Of a DNA stretch of 8,665 nucleotides, positions 1-6,118 are shown piece after piece; position 1 is the first letter of the stretch; each line of letters starts with the position of its first letter. The stretch spans positions 1 to 8,665 of the forward strand of contig CAAFXL010000051.1 in NCBI GenBank assembly GCA_900767005.1, written 5' to 3'. This DNA comes from an uncultured Ruminobacter sp. GTDB lineage: Bacteria; Pseudomonadota; Gammaproteobacteria; Enterobacterales; Succinivibrionaceae. A program made the translations under genes and the position numbers. Under the pieces are notes generated by a model. That model had not been told where the DNA came from and did not search any database. It was given only the letters and a program-made list of their open reading frames with translations.

Positions 1-216
1 CTCAGTATTCTCAAGGATTTTTTGGAATTAAAAATTTCTAAATTTTGTTATGAACCAAGATCTTACAAAATCCGAGGTCTAATCGTTATGGTTAGGCTCT
101 TTTTATTTTTGGGGGCTTTTTATTATGGTATCTATTCCTTCCTTGGTTTTTCTTATTATTACTTAAACGATAAGTTCCTTAAAGAAGTAAAAATTATTGG
201 ATTTTTAAAAAGATAA
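1..216 (+). CDS. 3' end of an unrecognised gene (open at window edge)
   Basis: A reading frame enters from the left edge in frame 1 and runs 71 codons to a TAA at 214-216. The visible C-terminal part has a short basic/aromatic segment (KISKFCYEPRSYKIRG), a hydrophobic stretch of roughly 25 residues (about residues 29-56 of the visible part, including MVRLFLFLGAF), and a lysine-rich end (FLKR). This could be a membrane segment near the C terminus. A TTG at 22 could be read as a start, but there is no Shine-Dalgarno sequence and the frame is open upstream of it, so I treat the gene as truncated by the window. I do not recognise the family; it could be a gene end or a transposase relic. No terminator is visible in the AT-rich 217-330 stretch before the insertion sequence. 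Confidence 0.4.
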   Translation, partial: LSILKDFLELKISKFCYEPRSYKIRGLIVMVRLFLFLGAFYYGIYSFLGFSYYYLNDKFLKEVKIIGFLKR

Positions 217-330
217 GAATGCAAGTAATGATGAAATTTTAGATTTTAATCGTATTTTGTAAATACTTTTGTTGAATAGAAAATTTTGAGTACTTTTTTA
301 TGATATTATAAAAATAAATAAGTAATTAAA

Positions 331-361
331 CCTAAATTCCCGGGGGTAATTTGTAACTACA
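331..361 (+). repeat. Left terminal inverted repeat of the IS
   Basis: The outer block is CCTAAATTCCC (331-341) and the inner block is GTAACTACA (353-361). They match the reverse complement of 2112-2142 with a poorly conserved 11-base middle. The inner block is followed by TTA, giving the 12-mer GTAACTACATTA, which recurs at the transposase start. The transposase stop codon (369-371) is only 7 bases inside this repeat. Confidence 0.85.
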
Positions 362-368
362 TTAATCG

Positions 369-1982
369 CTACGCTTCATCATCGGATAAAGTCTTCGGCA
401 ATGAATTATGAGCTTGCAATTTATCCCCTTGTTTATCGAAATAATTCGGATACTCAATTTTAAATTTGTCGTATAAAATTGTGGCCGAACTCTGAGCTTC
501 ACTGGTAATGATTCTAGTGGAATATACCGTGCATTTCTGATTCCTTAAACCAAGGTACAATTCAACAGAATTATTGTAGGACTGTTCCAATGCTTTCTGC
601 ACGTATAAGTTAATTGTTGCAGCAATTTGACAAATCAGCAGATGTCCAAGAACTCTTTCTTCAGAATGTACTCTGAGTGGTATCAATCTGCTCATTCCCT
701 TTCCAAGGTCAAAATACTGTTCCACAATCAATCTGTTATAGTACACATTCAGAATTTCTTTACGTTTGAACGGTAAGGAAGAAATTATTATAAATGTTCC
801 TGAGCTTTCAAAAATCTTGTGAAATTCGGAATGTTTTTCTTTCAATTTTTTCTTGGTAAACTTTTTTGCATTGGCTATAGTTTTGTAATTTTCATCGGAA
901 GCAGCTGCTTCATCGTAGCATAAAAAGGCATAGGCGGTTTTATTTGTTGAACCAAGCTTACACTCAACATCCTTCACGTAAACAAATCGCCCCATGAATT
1001 CAATAAGATTCTCCGAAGTTTTCAAATCGGAACTTCCTGATTCCACTATGGATGAATATAATTTTTTTAGTTTTTCCGGCAATCGTGCAACAAAATCGAT
1101 ATTAGCCTCATACAGATCATCGATATTTTTTTCAGAAACATAACCAGCATCCAAAAGTGTAAAATCAGTATTTACCGAGTACTCGGCAAGGGTTGTTATG
1201 GTCGTTGATAATGTAGAAATATCATTGATATTTCCAGGAATAGCCCTAAAGATCAAAGGATACCCGGAATCACGCTGTACAGCGGAAACCAATCTTACTT
1301 CGTTGCTGATTTTTCCGTTATGATTGCTAACATTGGTCAGTTCAATATTTATGTCATTTGGTAATCCGGTGCTGTCAATCACAATGGCAGGATCGTTACA
1401 AATGTTTTTCTTGAGCCAATCGATATGAGCCCTAAAAAATTTTTGTCTGACATCTTCCCTGCCTAGATATTTAAAAAATTCGCTAATCCGTTGAGAATGA
1501 AGGTCTGCATTAGGGTACAGAATTTTGGCAAAGTTGCCTTCATACCAGGTGCTACAGTGCATGCAGGAATAATTTGTCAGGATATAAAACATGATCATGG
1601 AATAGATGGTATCTGAATTTTTATATCCTACTGCCTCGATGACTTCATTATATTTTATGCTGTGAATTAACTGAGAAAGAAAATATGAATCGCCAAAATC
1701 CAGAATGAGATTTGGCTTCTTTCTTTGATCGTTCTTCAACTTTCCTGTGTATGTCTCTGGTGCCTCAAGGAATAAATTATTGACGGGATCGTACTTGAAA
1801 ACACCTCTATCCTTGTTATAAAAAATAAAATTTTTCTCATCAATAACACGACCAAGATATATGGTTCCTTTTTTCCGGATTTTTCCATTTTCCCTGTATG
1901 AGGTTCCCGGAACCTTGGCATATTTATAGTTACCTTTGGTTTGAAATGATAATTTTGTAGAAGGAGAATCAGACTGTGTCAT
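369..1982 (-). CDS. IS1634-group DDE transposase
   Basis: A 537-residue transposase that would cut and join the ends of its own insertion sequence. The catalytic triad is visible: D203 in IVIDSTG, D278 in TLLDAGY and E421. E421 lies in a perfect YREK signature (Y414-x2-R417-x3-E421-x6-K428), diagnostic of the IS4 superfamily. The N-terminal part (about 35-70, KKGTIYLGRVIDEKNFIFYN) and the overall length fit the IS1634 group, whose proteins are usually around 530-570 residues. A large insertion lies between the second D and the E (about 280-410), as expected for this superfamily. The ATG at 1980-1982 starts right at an inverted repeat and has no evident Shine-Dalgarno sequence. The stop is just inside the left terminal repeat. 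No frameshift or missing catalytic residue is seen, so activity is plausible. Codons such as GCC, CCG and CGG are commoner here than in the tra genes. Confidence 0.9.
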   Translation of the reverse strand: MTQSDSPSTKLSFQTKGNYKYAKVPGTSYRENGKIRKKGTIYLGRVIDEKNFIFYNKDRGVFKYDPVNNLFLEAPETYTGKLKNDQRKKPNLILDFGDSYFLSQLIHSIKYNEVIEAVGYKNSDTIYSMIMFYILTNYSCMHCSTWYEGNFAKILYPNADLHSQRISEFFKYLGREDVRQKFFRAHIDWLKKNICNDPAIVIDSTGLPNDINIELTNVSNHNGKISNEVRLVSAVQRDSGYPLIFRAIPGNINDISTLSTTITTLAEYSVNTDFTLLDAGYVSEKNIDDLYEANIDFVARLPEKLKKLYSSIVESGSSDLKTSENLIEFMGRFVYVKDVECKLGSTNKTAYAFLCYDEAAASDENYKTIANAKKFTKKKLKEKHSEFHKIFESSGTFIIISSLPFKRKEILNVYYNRLIVEQYFDLGKGMSRLIPLRVHSEERVLGHLLICQIAATINLYVQKALEQSYNNSVELYLGLRNQKCTVYSTRIITSEAQSSATILYDKFKIEYPNYFDKQGDKLQAHNSLPKTLSDDEA

Positions 1983-2018
1983 AATGTAGTTACCAATTAT
2001 ATTATTATAACTACATTA
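1982..2018. promoter_or_regulatory. Operator-like dyad over transposase promoter and start codon
   Basis: A perfect 11-bp inverted repeat: TAATGTAGTTA at 1982-1992 and TAACTACATTA at 2008-2018. The right arm overlaps the -10 box (2015-2020) and the left arm touches the start codon. Each arm is the same motif as the inner block of the terminal repeats; 1982-1993 is an exact reverse complement of 353-364. The natural reading is that the transposase binds here as well as at the ends and represses itself. The arms are seen; binding is inferred. Confidence 0.6.
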
Positions 2019-2043
2019 TAGCAAAAACAGGTTAAAATTGAAA
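2015..2043 (-). promoter_or_regulatory. Extended -10 promoter for the transposase gene
   Basis: On the minus strand there is a perfect TATAAT (2015-2020) preceded by TGC, making the extended -10 form TGnTATAAT. A weak -35 (TTTCAA, 2038-2043) sits 17 bases upstream. Transcription would start near 2008, leaving a leader of about 25 bases before the ATG with no clear Shine-Dalgarno sequence. Confidence 0.65.
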
Positions 2044-2078
2044 TAGATAATGTTCGAAAAAAGCAGATATAATAAGGA

Positions 2079-2107
2079 AAAAGGAGTAGTCTGACGCTAC
2101 TCCTTTT
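2079..2107. terminator. Bidirectional rho-independent terminator-like hairpin inside the IS end
   Basis: AAAAGGAGTAG (2079-2089) pairs perfectly with CTACTCCTTTT (2097-2107) around a 7-base loop. The stem gives a G/C-containing core flanked by A and T tracts, so it could end transcripts from either side. It lies between the right terminal repeat and the transposase promoter, where it would block transcription entering from neighbouring DNA. Such shielding is common in insertion sequences. Confidence 0.65.
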
Positions 2108-2111
2108 AAAC

Positions 2112-2142
2112 TGTAGTTACCAAAAACTACAGGGAATTTAGG
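2112..2142 (-). repeat. Right terminal inverted repeat of the IS
   Basis: This is the inverted partner of 331-361: the outer block 2132-2142 and inner block 2112-2120 (TGTAGTTAC) are exact, while the 11-base middle differs. Unlike the left end, its middle forms a local palindrome: CTGTAGTT (2111-2118) pairs with AACTACAG (2125-2132) across a 6-base loop. The two ends are therefore not equivalent. Confidence 0.85.
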
Positions 2143-2353
2143 CTAAATCTAATCTTTTTGTTAGTGCAATCCAAAGTTCTAACATCTTTGATATTCTTGG
2201 TGCTTTATAACCATTATTTGGAGGTTTTAGATGGGAACATCCATCAAATGAATGCTTAAAATTGCTAAAAAAGACAAAATTAAGCAATATTCTTAAACAT
2301 AAAAGTAAATTTTTTAACGTTTTTGTGTTATATAATAGAATTGTAGTTTTTAA
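2143..2353 (-). pseudogene. Remnant reading frame interrupted by the IS
   Basis: On the minus strand a frame is open from 2353 down to the IS edge; a TGA at 2354-2356 closes it upstream. The last part reads convincingly as protein: HLKPPNNGYKAPRISKMLEL followed by WIALTKRLDL, with a balanced composition unlike random AT-rich DNA. It then runs into the IS terminal repeat and stops at a TAA formed by the IS end (2138-2140). The upstream part (about 2290-2353) is low in information and may not be genuine coding. Alternatively the gene began at the ATG at 2183-2185 (MLELWIALTKRL...) and only its N terminus remains on this side. Beyond the IS, the minus strand from 330 gives only about ten codons before a TAA. 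I do not recognise the family. Confidence 0.4.
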
Positions 2354-3060
2354 TCAACTAAGTTAAAATCCACCCACCAATTCATAAGAATTTCTTAAAA
2401 ATTTCACTTTTTAAAAGATCTTCTTAATTTTTAATTGACACAAAACGCAAAATTTAACAATTTTCGGGTTAAATATTGAAGTTTTATAACAAATTATTAA
2501 AAACTAATCGTTAAAACAAAGTCTTAAAACTTAAATTGTTAAAAAATTAACTTATATCCTTTCCTTTTTAACAAATTTTCGATTTTATGTTACTTTTAAG
2601 TTTTTTGCACTTTTTTTAAAGTAAAAATTTTTAGCATGCGTTTTACTCTTATTCTATAAGGGTTTCTAATTTTTTGAAGACCAAAATTTTTCATATAAAA
2701 TTTTACTTTATGAAAACCTATTCAAAAATCCCAAAAATTTTTGTTAAAAAATGTAAATGTTAATTTTGTTAAAATTTAAATAGTTATTTATATCACACTT
2801 TTTTAAAATTTTGAGAACTAGCTCATGTTAAAATATATCCCAAAATCACTAAAAATCTCCTAAAAAAACACAAAGTAAATTTCACCTGTTTTCCCTAAAA
2901 TTAAATTTTTCAAAACGATGCAAAGAGATTCAAAAATAACACACAATTTAAAATTCTAGGAAATTATCTAACGCTAACCCCTTTCCTAAAAATCTTAAAT
3001 TTACCAACTTTTAATTATTTTGATATCACTAATTGCTATGATTATTCAGTATCCTTATCT
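2354..3060. other. AT-rich stretch with no supportable gene
   Basis: About 700 bases dominated by runs of A and T (many TTTTAA, AAATTT and TTAAAA words) with frequent stops in all six frames. I see no RNA gene, no clear hairpin terminator and no conserved protein segment. The composition fits decayed intergenic DNA in a reduced intracellular genome, possibly including unrecognisable remains of the gene at its left edge or of an older mobile element. Confidence 0.6.
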
Positions 3061-3066
3061 AACCAT

Positions 3067-3220
3067 CACATTAACTTGAATACCTTACGCCATATTAACT
3101 TGAACATAGAATCATATTAACTTGAATACCTGTGTCACATTAACTTGAACATAGGTTCAGATTATCTTGAACACCCTCGCCACATTAACTTTAACATAGC
3201 ATCACATTAACTTGAACACC
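3067..3220. repeat. Seven-copy tandem array (22-24 bp unit, 45-bp higher-order repeat)
   Basis: The core ATTAACTTGAA starts at 3070, 3094, 3116, 3139, 3161 (one mismatch, ATTATCTTGAA), 3184 (one mismatch, ATTAACTTTAA) and 3206. Spacings are 24, 22, 23, 22, 23 and 22. The sequence after the core alternates: odd copies continue with TACC or CACC, even copies with CATAG, so the real period is about 45 bp. The spacing of roughly two helical turns places each core on the same DNA face, which suggests a protein-binding array. Read on the minus strand the unit is TGTTCAAGTTAATGTG; multiple short repeats beginning with TG resemble the ends of IS21-family elements, but no istA/istB gene is seen. The array lies just downstream of the last tra gene. 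Confidence 0.75.
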
Positions 3221-3268
3221 CCCTTAAAAGTTTAGCCATAGGGCAAATTATAGAGAAAGAACCCAGTA

Positions 3269-4330
3269 TTATTCTTCCTTCATTAATAGTTCATATCCAC
3301 TAATGATTCTTGATATTAGATCGCTATCTTTAATTAATGAGGAACTTACTACTGCTATTTGCTTTTTAGAATTAGGAACCACTAGCACAAAACTTGGTAC
3401 ATTAATGATTCCAAGTACTCCTACTATTCCTTGATCGAATACATGGCGGTAAGCATATTGATTAATTTCTTCTTTAAACTTACCATCAACATTAATGGCA
3501 ATGATTTTAAAGTTAAATTTATTTAGAAGGGCTAATTGACTAATTGCACTTTGGCAATAAGGGCATTCTCCCTTATAGACAAAGATTATTCCTGAAGTTT
3601 TTGCAATCTCAAGTAATTTCTCTTCATTCTCCTTTTGCTTTTGGTTAGTTTCAAGAAGTAATGCTTTCGGAAATTGAGCTCTTTTTGAGCTTTCATCTAA
3701 GCTTGGGTTTAATAGTGAAAGCGTACTTGATACTTTTGAGAAAGTTTCACTCTTATTCATCGCCATTTGCATTAATAAGTAATAGGTTAGAACATTTTGG
3801 TAAGTAGGATTATCAAGAGCTTTGTTTAAAACTTCTGGCATAATCTTCTTTAAACTTTTTGATCTAATTAAACCATCTTCACCTACTTCAATCTTATAAT
3901 CTTTACTTATAAGATTAATAATGGGATTGGTGGATTTTATATTAGTTTTTTCTGAATAGTTATTTTCCTTATCCTTATTTTTATTATTAACTTCTAGATT
4001 AAAATCTTTAGTGATAATGATTGAGGCTTGGGGTAGTATATCCTTTTCTTCTTGTCCTTGGACTTTGGCATTAATATTAGCTTTTTCCGTTTTCTTTTCT
4101 TTATCTAACTTTTTATCAATTCCTTTTAGAGTAATTTCATAATTTTCGTTAGATAAATCTTCATCATCATTCTCAAAATTTTCCTGATACCAAAACCAGC
4201 CTTCTTCTTTTTTAGAATAAAACTCTGCGTCATAAGCCAAGGAATTTTCCATCAGAAAAATTCCTTGAATTATAATCATAAAGCAAGCTAAATTTAATTT
4301 TTTATTTTTGTTATGAAAGTAAGTTTTCAT
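3269..4330 (-). CDS. traF: TraF-like conjugal transfer protein with thioredoxin fold and CPYC motif
   Basis: A 353-residue periplasmic protein of the F-type T4SS TraF family, expected to help assemble the pilus/secretion complex and, here, to handle disulfide bonds. Residues 10-32 form a signal peptide (LACFMIIIQGIFLMENSLA). The family hallmark GWFWYQE is at 44-50. Residues 55-135 are a Lys/Asn/Glu-rich low-complexity stretch, which makes the protein about 100 residues longer than F-plasmid TraF (247). A helical region (about 160-205) leads to a thioredoxin-like domain (about 240-345) with C256-P-Y-C259 and a likely cis-proline at 312 (NVPSF). F TraF lacks CXXC, so this member looks catalytically competent. 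It lies 87 bases after traB with only a weak ribosome site, and takes the place where traV would be expected. A DsbC/TrbB-type thiol protein is the alternative, but the GWFWY motif favours TraF. Confidence 0.8.
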   Translation of the reverse strand: MKTYFHNKNKKLNLACFMIIIQGIFLMENSLAYDAEFYSKKEEGWFWYQENFENDDEDLSNENYEITLKGIDKKLDKEKKTEKANINAKVQGQEEKDILPQASIIITKDFNLEVNNKNKDKENNYSEKTNIKSTNPIINLISKDYKIEVGEDGLIRSKSLKKIMPEVLNKALDNPTYQNVLTYYLLMQMAMNKSETFSKVSSTLSLLNPSLDESSKRAQFPKALLLETNQKQKENEEKLLEIAKTSGIIFVYKGECPYCQSAISQLALLNKFNFKIIAINVDGKFKEEINQYAYRHVFDQGIVGVLGIINVPSFVLVVPNSKKQIAVVSSSLIKDSDLISRIISGYELLMKEE

Positions 4331-4417
4331 ATGGTTGCAACTTTAATTTGAATTATTTGTCTATCTTTTATTGTCTTTTTAGTAAACAAATTTTCCTTTA
4401 ATATTTACTCTTAATAT

Positions 4418-6118
4418 CTACTCAGTCTTAACACTAAAACCTTGGGTAATTATGATATCAACCTTTCTATCAGCATCAATTTCAAGAACTGGAAACATAT
4501 CTTGAGCTAGTTTCAAATAAAAGTTTGCTAGTCTCTCAAGAGCTTTTGAGGAACCTGATACTGCAGCTCCTTGCAAAGCACTCTTACTATAAACTTTCTG
4601 GTAATCAACATTCTCACTTGATGAAGTGTTTATTACTGGTACAGGGTTAACATCAAAAGCTCCAGCAAGTCCCTCTAAAAACCCAGCAAGTAAAGATCTA
4701 GCTATTAGTTTTCCTTGTTTTGATACAAGTCTTCCTCTCATACCAGCTTTTCCATCTTCACCAGCTACAAAACCATTAATCTTAGTTTCAATAGTTTGCC
4801 CATTCTTTAAAACGCAGCTTAAAGTTTCCGTACGTAAATAAACGCGTTCTGAACTCATATCCCCAAAACCTGCAGCTATCACAAAACATCCACTAAAATC
4901 GTAGCTTAGGTCATTAGGTAATAATGCTTCTTTATCAATATTAATAAGGACTGGAAATGGTTCTTCTTTAGCGTTTTCTTTAGTTGGTGCGTCAAGTCCT
5001 GTTATTAATCTTCCACTAATAAGCGTACCACTTGGAATATACGCATCCCTTTTTCCAAACTTTGCATCACTATTATTGTTTTTACCCCATCTTTTACCTA
5101 AAGTCTTATCTGAAAGTATTTTAGTAGAAGTTCCACTTTTATTTTGGCTTAAATCTCCTTTTCCGATATTTATGTCGCTACTTAAGATACTTCCTCGATC
5201 AGGAACATTACCCCTATTAGAATTTCCTGAAAGATTACCTAACCCCAAACCTAAACTACCACCTAAAGTATTACCATTAGTTTCGGAATCACTTCCATTT
5301 TGATTTTGGAAATTTTTATCGTTTATCGCCATAAGATTTGAGGTTTCATCGGATAGGGATTTAAGTGAGTTTATACTTCCAACCTCACCCCTTGATGAAA
5401 TGCTACGTATTTTTGGGAATATTTTTTGAGAAGAATTTAAAGCTTCATCTTCTTCACCATAAAAGTTTCCTTGTGCATTATTATTTCCATTACCATCTTC
5501 ACCATTAGAATTTCCATCAAGTAAGCTATAGTGCTCAATATTAAGTTCCCCTTTACTATTAAATATGGGAGTTTCATTATCATTAGGGATTCTATTCTGA
5601 CTTCCATTCTCAATCTCATCCCTTATCCCAAAATTCCCCTTAAAATTTTCATTAGAGTTTGAGTTTAAGTTTTGGTTATTTTCTTGAGCTTTGTTATTTA
5701 CGCGATCTAGTTCCCTTAATTGTTCTTTCTTTAAAAACTTGGGTAACATTCCTTTAATGATTTTATATTCATTAATTAAATTCTCCATTTCACTTATTTT
5801 TGCTTTAAGTTCTGGATTCTCTGGGCTATTAAGAAGATTTGAGTTTTTCTTAATTACCTCAAGTTCCTTTCTAACTCTAGATAATTCATCTTCAAGCTCT
5901 TTATTCTTTGAATACATAAGTTTTAGGTTTGCTGCAATACTATCAACCCCAAGTTCACGAGTATTAAAATCCGTTAAAACATGTTTAACGGTTTTTTCTT
6001 TCTCGTGTCTTGAGTTTTCATTTTCTGGACTAAATATACTAACTACTAAAAAGATAAAACCAATCCCTAAAGTAAACATTAGTAATCTTTTAGCTTTAGG
6101 AGATAATTTCTCAAACAT
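4418..6118 (-). CDS. traB: TraB, VirB10-like inner-to-outer membrane scaffold of the T4SS
   Basis: A 566-residue protein that would span the envelope and link the inner-membrane platform to the outer-membrane core. A single membrane helix is at about 11-30 (RLLMFTLGIGFIFLVVSIFS) after a short cytoplasmic N terminus. A coiled coil follows (about 62-145), then a long Asn/Gly/Ser-rich linker (about 146-355) suited to crossing the periplasm. The conserved TrbI/VirB10-type domain is at 360-566, beginning IPSGTLISGRLITGLDAPT and including PVLINIDKEALLPNDLS and FVAGEDGKAGMRGRLVSKQG. Cysteines 411 and 435 could form a disulfide. It is longer than F TraB (475), mainly in the linker. Its ATG overlaps the traK stop (TAATG at 6116-6120) with AAGGAG nine bases upstream, so translation is probably coupled. 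Confidence 0.92.
   Translation of the reverse strand: MFEKLSPKAKRLLMFTLGIGFIFLVVSIFSPENENSRHEKEKTVKHVLTDFNTRELGVDSIAANLKLMYSKNKELEDELSRVRKELEVIKKNSNLLNSPENPELKAKISEMENLINEYKIIKGMLPKFLKKEQLRELDRVNNKAQENNQNLNSNSNENFKGNFGIRDEIENGSQNRIPNDNETPIFNSKGELNIEHYSLLDGNSNGEDGNGNNNAQGNFYGEEDEALNSSQKIFPKIRSISSRGEVGSINSLKSLSDETSNLMAINDKNFQNQNGSDSETNGNTLGGSLGLGLGNLSGNSNRGNVPDRGSILSSDINIGKGDLSQNKSGTSTKILSDKTLGKRWGKNNNSDAKFGKRDAYIPSGTLISGRLITGLDAPTKENAKEEPFPVLINIDKEALLPNDLSYDFSGCFVIAAGFGDMSSERVYLRTETLSCVLKNGQTIETKINGFVAGEDGKAGMRGRLVSKQGKLIARSLLAGFLEGLAGAFDVNPVPVINTSSSENVDYQKVYSKSALQGAAVSGSSKALERLANFYLKLAQDMFPVLEIDADRKVDIIITQGFSVKTE

Larger units (their letters stand above)
331..2142 (-). mobile_element. IS1634-group insertion sequence, apparently complete (1812 bp)
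   Basis: The element is bounded by inverted copies of CCTAAATTCCC at 331-341 and 2132-2142. It contains one transposase gene filling most of its length. The terminal repeats extend to 31 bp with about 25 matches. The flanks read TTAAA (326-330) and CTAAA (2143-2147), a 4-of-5 match that could be a slightly mutated 5-bp target duplication. The element is visibly richer in G and C than the surrounding DNA, and its codon use differs from that of the tra genes, which suggests recent arrival from another host. The open frame, intact catalytic residues and present ends suggest it may still be mobile. Family placement rests on transposase length and motifs, not on a database match. Confidence 0.85.

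Noticed and set aside
1736..1921. 61-codon minus-strand frame within the transposase gene
   Set aside because: Overlaps the transposase in another frame; the main frame is intact, so this is not a frameshifted second ORF.
2354..3060. Origin of replication or hidden gene in the AT-rich stretch
   Set aside because: No clustered DnaA-box-like sites, no phased repeats and no open frame of useful length; AT richness alone is not evidence.
3067..3220. CRISPR array
   Set aside because: The units are contiguous with no unique spacers of constant length, the repeat is only 22-24 bp and imperfect, and no cas gene is present.
4626..4841. Open frame on the + strand inside traB
   Set aside because: It lies wholly antisense to the conserved VirB10-like domain of traB, has no ribosome site, and its composition mirrors the codons of the opposite strand.
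5076..5303. Open frame on the + strand inside the traB linker
   Set aside because: Proline/leucine/serine-rich product is the expected antisense image of the Asn/Gly/Ser linker; no independent signal.
5437..5619. Second minus-strand frame within traB
   Set aside because: Out-of-frame reading of the low-complexity linker with no ribosome site.
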